Shown here piece after piece: positions 17,116 through 26,031 of a stretch of DNA of 32,924 bases. Source of the DNA: an uncultured Microscilla sp. (GTDB taxonomy: Bacteria > Bacteroidota > Bacteroidia > Cytophagales > Microscillaceae); contig NZ_CANLRP010000094.1 in the NCBI RefSeq assembly GCF_947493425.1, positions 1-32,924 on the forward strand, written 5' to 3'. Made by a program: the position numbers and the translations under genes. The notes beneath the pieces were generated by a model. It did not search any database, was not told where the DNA came from, and saw only the letters and a list, made by a program, of their open reading frames with translations. Position 1 is the first letter of the stretch, and each line of letters starts with the position of its first letter.

Positions 17116-18630
17116 ATGAGCATAGTCGATAATGTTATCAAATGGGGGTTGAAAAGGCGCTGGCCAAAGATCAAGCACTTTATGCAACATCCTGACGAAG
17201 TACAAAAACGTATGTTCACTAAACTAGTGGAGCTGGCAAAAAACACCGAATGGGGTAAAAAATACCATTATAAAGACATCCGAAGATTCGAACAGTTTCA
17301 AGAAAGAGTGCCCATTTCAAGCTACGAAGACTTATACCCCTATATTGAACGCATGCTCAAGGGCGAACAAAACGTATTATGGTCTTCTAAAATCAACTGG
17401 TTTGCCAAGTCATCGGGCACCACCAACGCCCGCAGTAAGTTTATACCTGTATCGCGCGAAACCCTCCAGAAATGTCATTTTAGAGGTGGGCGCGACATGC
17501 TCTCCTTAGTGGTAGTAAACAAACCTGATACACGTTTTTTCAGAGGCAAAGGCTTGTCGGTTGGAGGCTCTTTATCACCTAACCCTCATTGGCAAGGCAC
17601 TTATTATGGCGATGTATCGGCAGTCATTATGCACCATATGCCACGCTGGGCACAATACCTGCGCGCACCAAGCTTAGAAACCGCTCTGATGCCCAATTGG
17701 GAAGAAAAAATAGAAGCCATGGCAGCCGAAGCCATTCCTTTGAACATTACCAGTGCCCTGGGAGTGCCCACCTGGACAATTGTCCTTTTCAAAAGAATTT
17801 TAGAAATTACCGGTGCCAAACACATCAAAGAGATTTGGCCGGACTTTGAGATATTTGTTCACGGGGCAGTCGCTTTCCAGCCCTATCGTGAGCTATTTGA
17901 TAGCCTTGCTCCTGGCATTAGTTATATGGAAACTTATAATGCGTCGGAGGGTTTCTTTGGGCTACAGGACGACCTCAGCCGCGATGACATGCTGTTGATG
18001 CTCGATTATGACATGTTTTATGAGTTTATCCCTTTGTCGGAAATAGACAAAGAGCACCCACAAACTCTGACTCTAGACCAGGTAGAACTGGATAAAAACT
18101 ACGCCATTATCATTTCTAATAGTTCGGGGCTGTGGCGCTACAAAATAGGCGATACCGTAAAATTTACCTCTTTGCACCCCTTTCGGGTAAAAATCACGGG
18201 GCGTACCAAGCACTTTATCAACGCCTTTGGCGAAGAAGTAATCATAGAAAACGCCGAAACCGCCATAACTGCTGCCTGCAATGCCACTGGCGCAGTCTTG
18301 AATAACTTTACGGCTGGCCCTATTTATCTGGGCACCAAAAGTAAAGGGGGGCACGAATGGATCATTGAGTTTGCCGAAAACCCTTCGAGCATGGATACCT
18401 TCTCGACCGTGCTTGACCAAACACTGAGAGAGATCAACTCTGACTATGACGCCAAAAGACATTTAGATATGGCATTGATAAAGCCAGTAGTGCATAATGT
18501 GCCCGAAGGTACATTTTACGAATGGCTCAAACAACGAGGTAAAATTGGTGGGCAAATAAAAGTGCCCCGCCTTGCCAACTCGCGCGTCTACCTTGACGAA
18601 ATTCTTAACTTAGTAAACTCTCGTTTTTAA
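17116..18630 (+). CDS. GH3 auxin-responsive-promoter family protein (504 aa)
   Basis: The protein belongs to the bacterial branch of the GH3 family within the adenylate-forming (ANL) superfamily. Plant members join amino acids to acyl acids such as jasmonate or auxin; the bacterial substrate is unknown. The three ATP-binding motifs are visible: SSGTT at 99-103, YNASE at 274-278, and YKIGDTV with D346. The C-terminal hinge follows in KITGRTKHFINAFGEEV. The length is usual for Bacteroidota members. No signal peptide is present, so it acts in the cytoplasm. It stands between lptB and moxR with its own apparent promoter. Confidence 0.9.
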   Translation: MSIVDNVIKWGLKRRWPKIKHFMQHPDEVQKRMFTKLVELAKNTEWGKKYHYKDIRRFEQFQERVPISSYEDLYPYIERMLKGEQNVLWSSKINWFAKSSGTTNARSKFIPVSRETLQKCHFRGGRDMLSLVVVNKPDTRFFRGKGLSVGGSLSPNPHWQGTYYGDVSAVIMHHMPRWAQYLRAPSLETALMPNWEEKIEAMAAEAIPLNITSALGVPTWTIVLFKRILEITGAKHIKEIWPDFEIFVHGAVAFQPYRELFDSLAPGISYMETYNASEGFFGLQDDLSRDDMLLMLDYDMFYEFIPLSEIDKEHPQTLTLDQVELDKNYAIIISNSSGLWRYKIGDTVKFTSLHPFRVKITGRTKHFINAFGEEVIIENAETAITAACNATGAVLNNFTAGPIYLGTKSKGGHEWIIEFAENPSSMDTFSTVLDQTLREINSDYDAKRHLDMALIKPVVHNVPEGTFYEWLKQRGKIGGQIKVPRLANSRVYLDEILNLVNSRF

Positions 18631-18639
18631 AAAGCTTAC

Positions 18640-18673
18640 AACACCTGCCAGGTTTTAAAGCCTGGCAGGTGTT
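18640..18673. terminator. Perfect 13-bp hairpin after the GH3 gene
   Basis: AACACCTGCCAGG (18640-18652) and CCTGGCAGGTGTT (18661-18673) are exact complements around an 8-nt loop. It starts 10 nt after the stop codon. No T run follows on the plus strand. It may end the GH3 transcript or stabilise its 3' end. It is very GC-rich for the region, and could also be one copy of a dispersed repeat. Confidence 0.65.
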
Positions 18674-18730
18674 AAACTTCGGGAGATACAACAACTTTAG
18701 TTAGACACCTCAAACTTTAACCTACAAGAA

Positions 18731-19720
18731 GTGGAAGAAACTGACATAGACAAGAACTATCATCAAAAAATTAAGCAAGTATTTCAGGAAATAGGCAAAG
18801 TAGTAGTAGGACAAGACTATATGGTAAACCGCTTGTTGATTGGCTTATTTACCAATGGGCACATCTTGCTTGAAGGCGTACCTGGGCTTGCCAAAACCCT
18901 GACCATCAGCACACTATCAAAGGTTTTACAGCTTAAGTTCCAACGAATTCAATTTACCCCCGATTTGCTGCCTGCCGACTTGATAGGAACAATGATTTAT
19001 AACCAGAAGGAGAGTGAATTTGAAGTAAAAAAAGGGCCTATTTTTGCCAACCTGATCCTTGCCGATGAGATCAACCGTGCCCCGGCAAAGGTACAATCTG
19101 CCTTGCTGGAGTCTATGCAGGAAAAACAAGTAACCATTGGCGAAACTACCTATTACCTGGATGCACCCTTTTTGGTACTTGCCACCCAAAACCCTGTAGA
19201 ACACGAAGGTACTTACCCACTGCCCGAAGCCCAGGTAGACCGTTTTATGATGAAGGTATCTATAGACTACCTCAGCAAAGAACTAGAACTGGATATGATG
19301 CGCCGAATGTCTAACATGAGCTTTGCCGGACAAGTAGGCACCATTTTGAATAAATCAGATATTTTTGGCATCCGCGATGAAATCAACAAAGTTACCATTT
19401 CTTCTTCTTTAGAAAAATACATCATTGAGTTGGTGTTTGCCACCCGCCGCCCCAAAGACTACGGACTGGAAAAAGAAGCGGGTTATATTCAGTTTGGCGT
19501 ATCGCCACGTGCTACCATCCACCTAAACCTTGCCGCCAAAGCATTGGCTTATATGGACGAACGCGATTATGTATTGCCCGAAGATATCAAAGAGATTGCC
19601 AACGATGTATTTAACCACCGTATTTCGCTCAATTATGAGGCTGAAGCCGATGGTATTAGCACCTCAGAGATAGTGGCAAATATTCTTAAGCAAGTGCCCA
19701 TTACCAAAGAAGATGATTAG
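18731..19720 (+). CDS. MoxR family AAA+ ATPase (329 aa)
   Basis: MoxR proteins are AAA+ chaperone-like ATPases thought to help mature or activate other proteins, often metalloenzymes or envelope complexes. Walker A is GVPGLAKT (K55), Walker B is LILADEIN (D112, E113), and sensor 1 lies in LATQNPVEHEGTYPLPEAQVDRF. The AAA lid domain follows (FGVSPRATIHLNLAAKALA). The length is typical. Translation apparently starts at a GTG at 18731, since the next in-frame ATG would remove the N-terminal helix. The usual partners (DUF58 and von Willebrand A domain proteins) are absent downstream. Instead an MBL-fold hydrolase follows after 66 nt. Confidence 0.93.
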   Translation: MEETDIDKNYHQKIKQVFQEIGKVVVGQDYMVNRLLIGLFTNGHILLEGVPGLAKTLTISTLSKVLQLKFQRIQFTPDLLPADLIGTMIYNQKESEFEVKKGPIFANLILADEINRAPAKVQSALLESMQEKQVTIGETTYYLDAPFLVLATQNPVEHEGTYPLPEAQVDRFMMKVSIDYLSKELELDMMRRMSNMSFAGQVGTILNKSDIFGIRDEINKVTISSSLEKYIIELVFATRRPKDYGLEKEAGYIQFGVSPRATIHLNLAAKALAYMDERDYVLPEDIKEIANDVFNHRISLNYEAEADGISTSEIVANILKQVPITKEDD

Positions 19721-19786
19721 TTTTTTGATTTTTGAATGGTAAAGTTGTAAAATGATACATTTGCTATCTTTCAATTGCAGCACCAG

Positions 19787-20611
19787 ATGAGTAAGGTAAA
19801 ACATTTTGAACACCAGGAAGTAAAAGCTTTTAAGTTGGGGCACGCCTATTGGGGCAAACCCCTGATTTGGGTACATGTATATTGGCTCGATGGGCTACTC
19901 ATTGACAGTGGACAAAGAAAAATGCAAAAGCATTTGCTGGCTTTGCTCAAAGATTTACCTGTGCAACAAATAGCCCTTACTCATCACCACGAAGATCACT
20001 CAGGCAATATCAAAGCATTGCAACAATATTATCAAGTGCCTGTATGGGCTGGCGACAAAACCCGTCAATTGGTGGCAAGTGGCTTTAAAATAAAGAATTA
20101 CCAAAAGTTTGTATTTGGCAATATGCCCCCTACCGATCAACTCCTCCCCTTGCCCGACCAAATTACTACCGATAAATACCAACTGAGCCCCATTTTTACC
20201 CCAGGGCATGCTCAAGACCATTATGCTTTTTATGAAGCACAACAAGGTTGGCTTTTTTCGGGTGACTTGTACTTAGGAAAAATCAAATATATCAGGCAAG
20301 ACGAAAACGTACCTCAAATGATTGCATCTATCAAAAAGGTGCTACAGTACGATTTCGATGTTTTGTTTTGTGCCCATCACCCCCGGCTTACCAATGGCAA
20401 ACAACACATGCGCCATAAGCTCCAGTACCTTGAAGACCTCAGTGGTAAAATACATCAACTACACGCTCAAGGCAATGGCATTCAACAGATTATTAAAAAA
20501 CTCCACCGCAAAGAAATACGTCTAGGCAAATTGATCACTTCTAACGACATAGGCGTTGACTATTTGGTACGCTCGATACTGAAAGACAAAGCACTGCATG
20601 AGCAAACTTAA
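19787..20611 (+). CDS. MBL-fold metallo-hydrolase (274 aa)
   Basis: This is a metallo-beta-lactamase-fold hydrolase of the glyoxalase II-like type. The metal-binding motif HHHEDH supplies H66, H68, D70 and H71. Further ligands are probably the H of FTPGHAQDHY, the D of FSGDLYLG and the H of CAHHPR. The C-terminal helical region (KIHQLHAQGNGIQQIIKKLHRKEIRLG) resembles that of hydrolases acting on thioesters or related small molecules; the substrate is unknown. I prefer the ATG at 19787 (MSKVKHFEH) over the upstream TTG at 19775. A shared transcript with the MoxR gene is plausible given the short gap. Confidence 0.88.
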   Translation: MSKVKHFEHQEVKAFKLGHAYWGKPLIWVHVYWLDGLLIDSGQRKMQKHLLALLKDLPVQQIALTHHHEDHSGNIKALQQYYQVPVWAGDKTRQLVASGFKIKNYQKFVFGNMPPTDQLLPLPDQITTDKYQLSPIFTPGHAQDHYAFYEAQQGWLFSGDLYLGKIKYIRQDENVPQMIASIKKVLQYDFDVLFCAHHPRLTNGKQHMRHKLQYLEDLSGKIHQLHAQGNGIQQIIKKLHRKEIRLGKLITSNDIGVDYLVRSILKDKALHEQT

Positions 20612-20632
20612 ACCCCTCACAGTAAAACCCAA

Positions 20633-20665
20633 TCAATGACTATAGAACTCATTGACTCGTTTTTT
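20633..20665 (+). terminator. Terminator-like hairpin after the MBL-fold gene
   Basis: TCAATGA (20633-20639) and TCATTGA (20649-20655) pair around a 9-nt loop, and a six-T run follows at 20660-20665 after a few bases. It lies 22 nt after the stop codon. Confidence 0.55.
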
Positions 20666-20762
20666 GCTATAGCAAGCAAAAAGTAGTATTTTAAGCGCAA
20701 CCCTCTGTAAAACTCAGTTTTTGTCCCTACCACTATGTGTAACTATCAACTTTGTTGCCCCT

Positions 20763-20791
20763 CACAACAAAATGTAGTGTTGTGTTTTTTT
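20763..20791 (+). terminator. Second terminator-like hairpin upstream of the TPR-phosphatase gene
   Basis: CACAACA (20763-20769) and TGTTGTG (20778-20784) pair perfectly around an 8-nt loop and are followed at once by seven T (20785-20791). It lies 77 nt before the next ATG. It could be a back-up terminator, or an attenuator if transcription of the following gene starts upstream of it. Confidence 0.55.
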
Positions 20792-20867
20792 GAAGAAATG
20801 CCACCAACAGCATTCAGATTGGATAGCATAGGTTATTTTGGTAAAACTGCTCACTTAATGATGAAAT

Positions 20868-23054
20868 ATGGTTTATAACAAACCTCTGGTTCTGAAGGGT
20901 ATATTACTCATTGCTTTTTGTGCTTTACCCTGCTTGTCTGCCTTTGCCTGGCAGCGCCCCGTAGACAAGTTGCTTGCCAAATTAGAAAAACACCCTGCCA
21001 ACGACCGCAAAAAAGTGGACTTGCTGTGCAGTGTGGCTTATAATCACACTTCGCCCGAACAAGCCAAGGCTTACGCCCAAAAAGCCCTGAAGTTGGCCAA
21101 GCAACTCAATTACCCACGGGGCATTATCAAAGCTTATCGGTTCACTGGTTTGGCTTATATGTCGGCCCGTGATTTTAAAAAAGCACTTCATTATTACAAC
21201 ATTGCCCTGGAGACTGCCAAGGACGCTGGAGAACTAAAACAAATGGCAAGAATCTACCTGAATATAGGACTGATATACCGTTCACAAGCTGTGTATAATC
21301 AAGCCCTGGCCTATATGCTTAAGTCATTGAAGCTATCAGAAAAACTTGACGACCAAAGAGGCATAGCCTTTACCTGCAATAACATTGGAGTGGTATATAA
21401 TACACAAAAAAACTATCCACTGGCACTGGAATATTACCAAAGAGCCTTGAAAATAAAGAGGACATTGGGCAACAAAAAAAGTACTGCCAATACAATTCAT
21501 AACATTGGAACAGTATATGGAGCACAAGGCAAGTATGACATCGCCATGAAATACTCGCTTGAGGCTGCCCAGATAAAAAAAGAAGTAAAGCACGCAAGAG
21601 GGCTTGCCAACTCTTATGGGCAAATAGGAGAGTTATATTTAGCTCAAAACAAGTATGACCAGGCCATCGAATACTATACAGCATCTTTGGCTATAGACCA
21701 AGAGATAGGAGAAAAATACGGCATCACAGAAACGTCTATCAACCTGGGCATTGCATACACTAAGCTCAAACAATACGACAAAGCCAAAGATTGGCTACAA
21801 AAGGGTATGCAACTGGCACAAAAAATAAATGCCAGAGAGTTGGTACAAGATAGTTATCAAGGGTTGGCAAAATGGTTTCAAGCCCAGGGAAAGTTTGAGC
21901 AAGCAATACACTATCATCAAAAATATACGGCACTGAAAGACTCCTTATTTAACAGCCAAACATCGAAGCAAATCGCCAAAATGCAGGTGCTGTATGAAAC
22001 AGAAAAAAAAGACTTGGAAAACAAGGCGTTGAAAGACGAACAAGCCCAGCAAAAAATGCTACTCAATGCTCAAAAGGCTACCATCAAGCAGCAAAGGATC
22101 ATTACCCTGCTAGTAGTGATTGGTCTGCTGACCACTGCCCTGCTTGCTTTTGCCTTGTTTAGGCAGCGGCAACAAAAACAAAAAGCCAATAATTTACTCA
22201 AGCAAAAAAATGAAGAAATTTTCACCACCAACGAAATACTGGCAACAGTAAACCTCAACCTGGAAGCCAAAAATGAACACATTACGGCAAGCATTGACTA
22301 CGCCCAACATATTCAACAAGCCATATTTCCGGCAGAAGGCAAACTCCAACAAGTGTTTGCCCATAGTTTTGTTTATTTTACGCCTTTAGAAATAGTGAGT
22401 GGTGATTTTTATTGGCTTGCTGAACTAAACACTGCCCAAACAAAAAGCTATGCTAAAAAAGTGCTGGCGGTAGTCGATTGTACCGGGCATGGAGTACCCG
22501 GAGCCTTTATGAGCCTGATAGCCACCGTGTTACTCAAAGAAGCCGTACTACTCAAGCATATTCACTCGCCCGAACTTATATTGAACGAACTGCACCGCAA
22601 CATTCGCCAAACACTGAAACAAAAACAAAACTATAACCGCGACGGAATGGAAATAGCAGTGGTGGTAGTAGAGCCAGAAACCCACACTCTGGAGTTTGCG
22701 GGTGCCCGCCGTCCTCTGGTGTATGTACAAGACCAGCGTATGCATACAATTAAGGGCGACAGATTACCCATTGGAGGCGAACAACGCGAAAGTGAACGAC
22801 GGTTTACCAAACACCTGTTGTACCTACACCGCCCACTTAGTTTTTATTTATTTTCGGATGGCTACCAAGACCAATTTGGAGGTGAACACGGCAAAAAAAT
22901 GGGTTCGCAACGTTTGACCCAACTAATCGACGAAGTTCATCATTTGCCTATGGAGACTCAGCAAAAGTTAGTCGAACAAAAGTTTACGCAATGGAAGGGT
23001 AGCATGCCCCAAACCGATGATGTATTGGTATGTGGGGTAAAGTTGGGTGAGTGA
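20868..23054 (+). CDS. TPR-repeat transmembrane SpoIIE-type PP2C phosphatase (728 aa)
   Basis: A signal sequence (residues 1-29, cleavage after AFA) is followed by about eight tetratricopeptide repeats (roughly 48-370) that should lie outside the inner membrane. A transmembrane helix at about 411-432 (IITLLVVIGLLTTALLAFAL) leads into a charged coiled coil. A cytoplasmic SpoIIE/PP2C domain ends the protein, with metal-binding aspartates at D513 (SGDFYW), D537 (VDCTGHGVPGAFMSL) and D664 (SDGYQDQFGG), and TDDVLV near the end. The family dephosphorylates Ser/Thr on partner proteins, commonly anti-sigma-factor antagonists. Here the TPR part probably reads an external protein signal. No anti-sigma or STAS gene is next to it. 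It converges with the WD40-caspase gene. Confidence 0.92.
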   Translation: MVYNKPLVLKGILLIAFCALPCLSAFAWQRPVDKLLAKLEKHPANDRKKVDLLCSVAYNHTSPEQAKAYAQKALKLAKQLNYPRGIIKAYRFTGLAYMSARDFKKALHYYNIALETAKDAGELKQMARIYLNIGLIYRSQAVYNQALAYMLKSLKLSEKLDDQRGIAFTCNNIGVVYNTQKNYPLALEYYQRALKIKRTLGNKKSTANTIHNIGTVYGAQGKYDIAMKYSLEAAQIKKEVKHARGLANSYGQIGELYLAQNKYDQAIEYYTASLAIDQEIGEKYGITETSINLGIAYTKLKQYDKAKDWLQKGMQLAQKINARELVQDSYQGLAKWFQAQGKFEQAIHYHQKYTALKDSLFNSQTSKQIAKMQVLYETEKKDLENKALKDEQAQQKMLLNAQKATIKQQRIITLLVVIGLLTTALLAFALFRQRQQKQKANNLLKQKNEEIFTTNEILATVNLNLEAKNEHITASIDYAQHIQQAIFPAEGKLQQVFAHSFVYFTPLEIVSGDFYWLAELNTAQTKSYAKKVLAVVDCTGHGVPGAFMSLIATVLLKEAVLLKHIHSPELILNELHRNIRQTLKQKQNYNRDGMEIAVVVVEPETHTLEFAGARRPLVYVQDQRMHTIKGDRLPIGGEQRESERRFTKHLLYLHRPLSFYLFSDGYQDQFGGEHGKKMGSQRLTQLIDEVHHLPMETQQKLVEQKFTQWKGSMPQTDDVLVCGVKLGE

Positions 23055-23141
23055 AGTAAACTATTTTTAACCTGGAGATAAAATGTTACAAACAAATGAA
23101 AAAGCAGAGAAATTTTGGCAAGCTTTCAGAACAAACAAAAT

Positions 23142-23168
23142 GTGGGTTGCCAAACAATGACACCCCAC
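23142..23168 (-). terminator. Weak terminator-like hairpin between convergent genes
   Basis: GTGGGTTG (23142-23149) and CACCCCAC (23161-23168) pair with one mismatch around an 11-nt loop. Read on the minus strand, the stem is followed by ATTTTG. It lies 18 nt past the caspase stop codon and is the only candidate in the 131-nt convergent gap. Confidence 0.4.
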
Positions 23169-23185
23169 CTTTCTAACAGTATGAT

Positions 23186-25459
23186 TTAATACTTCACAAA
23201 AACCTTTTGGAAATCTTTGCCCTGAATACGAGGCACTTGCTCTATGCCATGGATACGTCGAGCAAAATAAGGAACCCCTTCGTTGTTGTCTACCAAATAC
23301 TTATAAATTTCTGCATAAGTCAATTGGTTGTCCTTGTTCTTGTCGGCATTCTTGTTATGAATCGCCTTCAAAAAGAAGTAAGTAAACATACCATGCAGTT
23401 TTTTGTTGTACCAGCACGACACTTGGTCTTTGCTGGACGATGACAACAACACCCCATTCTTTACCCCTTTGATTCCCTTAGACTTTACCACAATAGGCGA
23501 AATGTTGTCAAACACGGTTGCCCCCGAAAAACAAGCATCTAACACCACCGTTATCGACTTTGCCGGAAGTTTGGCAAGGTTGCGGTAAAAAATATCGCTA
23601 TGGTAACCGCTCAACTCTACATACTGAGGGTCAGCCTCTACAGGCACAAAATAAGCGGCATTGTTTTTAAGGCTGGGCGCCCCGTGTCCTGAATAATACA
23701 CAAAAACATCACTCTTTTCGGCTTTGATAGAGTTATACAATTTGCCTTTGTGGTTGTGTTCGTTGCCAAAAAACGTTTTGAAGTCAGCCAAAGTAGCATC
23801 ATTGATCAAAAATACATTGCCTGGCTTATAGCCTAATACTTTTATCAGGTAGTTTTTAATACTGCGGGCATCATTAATGGCGTATTTTACCCGTTTGGTT
23901 TTCTGATAATTGGTATTACCAATGACTACAGCTATGGCGTTGGGGTTATTCATTTGGGTCTGAGGCAGTTTTACATCTACATCCGAAAAACCACCCACAA
24001 AATCGGCATTGCCTACCTCACTGTTGCGTCCATTGGTATTTACGCTGATAGGGTCAAAATTAAAGGTAAGTTTTGACGCATTATACGCCACATAGTTTTG
24101 ACTGTCGTATACATATTTTTTACCATTTACAGGGTTGACAATGTCTACATGCAACACCGCCAACTCATAGGCATTGGCCAAAGTAAAACTGGCATTCTTA
24201 TATTTTAATTTCTTGAAATTTTGGTCAAACTGTTTTGCTTCGGCAAGAGGCACGTGCACATATATTGGACGAAAGTCTTTGAAAGTAATTTTAAAACTCT
24301 CGTTATCGGCATCATATTCGTTTTTGCCGCTTACCCAATCTATGTGCTCCAAACCTATTTTGGTTACTGCTTGTTGGGTATACTCATATACTTTTTCGCG
24401 GCGGGTACTTTCGTTTACCCTGGCAAGGTAATCATCGGTTTTCTCAAACTTACCCTTCTTTTGCCATTTATTGATGCGAGGCTCTATGTACAACTTTACA
24501 AGGTGGGTATAAGCAATCGTGCGCCATAACCTAATGGTTTGGTCGTCACTGGCGCTGGCAATCATTTGCCCGGTAGGGCTAAAAGCCACCGAGTTTACAT
24601 TTTTGAAATGTCCGCGCAAACTGGTTATTTTTTGGGCATTCTTAGCATCCCATAGCTTTAGGTTTTTGCCACCCCTCACCAGGTAAGACCCATTGGGGCT
24701 CATGGCAAGCGAAGTAATCACAGCGTAAGGTTCAGCATATTCTTTGGCAATTCTGCCTGAAGCTACCTCCCACTTTTTAAGCGTACCATCGCGGCTCCCG
24801 CTCATTAGATAGGCTCCATCTGTAGTAAAGCTCACCGCCATTACATGGTCTTTGTGCCCTTTCAAGGTTTTTTCTAATTGAAAAGTGCTGGTATTCCATA
24901 CACTAATGTTTACATCGCTGGTACTGGCAATCCTTTGACCAGTAGGGTCAAAACAAACCCCATACACCAAACGCGGGTGGTTGCCAAATGTGTGTACCAC
25001 ATGACCACTGTTTACATCCCACAACTTTACGGTTTTATCGCGGCTGCCACTCACCAACCATTTACCATCAGCACTATAGTCAATAGTGCCTACCATGTCG
25101 GCGTGCCCCTCCAGGGTTTTTATAATCACCCCGCTTGAGGTTCCCCATATTTTAATGGTACCATCTACACTTGCAGTAGCAATATTTTTACTGTCGGGGC
25201 TAAACTTTACGGCAAGCACACTGCCCCGGTGCCCGGCAAAGGTATGCAACAGTTTTCCACTAACGGCATCCCACAACTTCAGGGTTCGGTCTGCCCCACC
25301 ACTTGCCAAATATTTTCCATTGGGGCTAAAAACTACCGAATAAACTTTAGCCTGGTGCCCCCTGAGAGTAAGCAATGATTGTTGGGCGTAGGTGTAGTGC
25401 TGTATCAGGCTCAGGCAACAGCAGAGGGCGAACAATTTTAGTTTGATGGTTTTTGTCAT
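23186..25459 (-). CDS. Exported WD40-repeat caspase family protein (757 aa)
   Basis: The protein combines a seven-bladed WD40 propeller (about residues 27-315, repeats ending LKLWD, IKIWG, VKLWD, ISVWN, LKKWE, LKLWD and IRLW) with a C-terminal peptidase C14 (caspase/metacaspase) domain at about 530-757. The catalytic dyad is intact: H592 in YYSGHGAPS and C643 in VVLDACFSG. A middle region of about 200 residues carries no domain I recognise. I chose the ATG at 25459 because it starts a clear signal peptide (MTKTIKLKLFALCCCLSL through TYA, then QQ). An upstream in-frame ATG at 25564 would add 35 residues in front of it and hide it. If exported, it acts outside the inner membrane. The propeller presumably binds a protein that controls the protease. 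Target and trigger are unknown. Confidence 0.9.
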   Translation of the reverse strand: MTKTIKLKLFALCCCLSLIQHYTYAQQSLLTLRGHQAKVYSVVFSPNGKYLASGGADRTLKLWDAVSGKLLHTFAGHRGSVLAVKFSPDSKNIATASVDGTIKIWGTSSGVIIKTLEGHADMVGTIDYSADGKWLVSGSRDKTVKLWDVNSGHVVHTFGNHPRLVYGVCFDPTGQRIASTSDVNISVWNTSTFQLEKTLKGHKDHVMAVSFTTDGAYLMSGSRDGTLKKWEVASGRIAKEYAEPYAVITSLAMSPNGSYLVRGGKNLKLWDAKNAQKITSLRGHFKNVNSVAFSPTGQMIASASDDQTIRLWRTIAYTHLVKLYIEPRINKWQKKGKFEKTDDYLARVNESTRREKVYEYTQQAVTKIGLEHIDWVSGKNEYDADNESFKITFKDFRPIYVHVPLAEAKQFDQNFKKLKYKNASFTLANAYELAVLHVDIVNPVNGKKYVYDSQNYVAYNASKLTFNFDPISVNTNGRNSEVGNADFVGGFSDVDVKLPQTQMNNPNAIAVVIGNTNYQKTKRVKYAINDARSIKNYLIKVLGYKPGNVFLINDATLADFKTFFGNEHNHKGKLYNSIKAEKSDVFVYYSGHGAPSLKNNAAYFVPVEADPQYVELSGYHSDIFYRNLAKLPAKSITVVLDACFSGATVFDNISPIVVKSKGIKGVKNGVLLSSSSKDQVSCWYNKKLHGMFTYFFLKAIHNKNADKNKDNQLTYAEIYKYLVDNNEGVPYFARRIHGIEQVPRIQGKDFQKVFVKY

Positions 25460-26031
25460 GGTATCGGTTGGCAAACATTTTTCTGTAAAAATAACATCTC
25501 TTATTGACTTGAACAACGCATAAGTCTGCAATAGGTTTGCATGATAAGGTATAAGTATAGGCAAAAAAGAACATTTTCGACGTTAAGTTCTTGAGTTGGT
25601 AGGCGGGGCAAAAACATTGCTCGGTTGTGAGAAAATGTTGGTATAAAAAACAGGGAATTTGGGCTTTAGGCTAAAAAAATGAAAAATATTCACCTTTTTT
25701 TCAAAATAAATGCAACCTTTTAAAAAGCTTGCCGTATAACTCTCCAAAGGCTGGTTAGCACTTTTATAAACTTCATTTTTCTCCCAAAAAGTGAAGGAAA
25801 GTTTTAAATGTTTTAAATAATAGCAGACAATCCTACCTCAAAGAGGTGGGATTTGTTTTTTTATAGAACTTGTTGAAGGCTTCAGACCGCCAATGATGAC
25901 AAGTTTGTAACTTGCTTTTAAACAAAGGTTTAAAACTTTTTTCTATTCGGAGGCGTAAGTTGAAAAAACTTAAGCCAGTAAATGAACGAAGAGCAACCAA
26001 CCCTACCCCTATAAAACACTAAAAAAAGAAC
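25460..26031. other. 572-nt gene-free region holding an orphan plus-strand terminator
   Basis: No frame here looks coding. Near its left end the region must contain the caspase-gene promoter on the minus strand, but I see no exact TAnnTTTG element. A strong plus-strand terminator lies at 25829-25862 (separate entry). Small palindromes follow, such as caagtttgtaacttg (25900-25914) and aagttgaaaaaactt (about 25957-25971). The right end lies just downstream of hsdR, and no terminator hairpin for hsdR is evident. Confidence 0.45.
25829..25862 (+). terminator. Plus-strand rho-independent terminator without an obvious upstream gene
   Basis: AATCCTACCTC (25829-25839) pairs with GAGGTGGGATT (25843-25853), with a single non-Watson-Crick position and a 3-nt loop. 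Seven T follow at 25856-25862. Both neighbouring genes are on the minus strand, so the T run is on the wrong side for them. The nearest plus-strand gene ends at 23054. It may end a small plus-strand RNA starting somewhere in 25560-25800. Confidence 0.65.

Noticed and set aside
25460..25564. Upstream in-frame start for the WD40-caspase gene (adds 35 residues)
   Set aside because: The extension has no recognisable feature and would bury a textbook signal peptide. The ATG at 25459 is preferred, though not proven.
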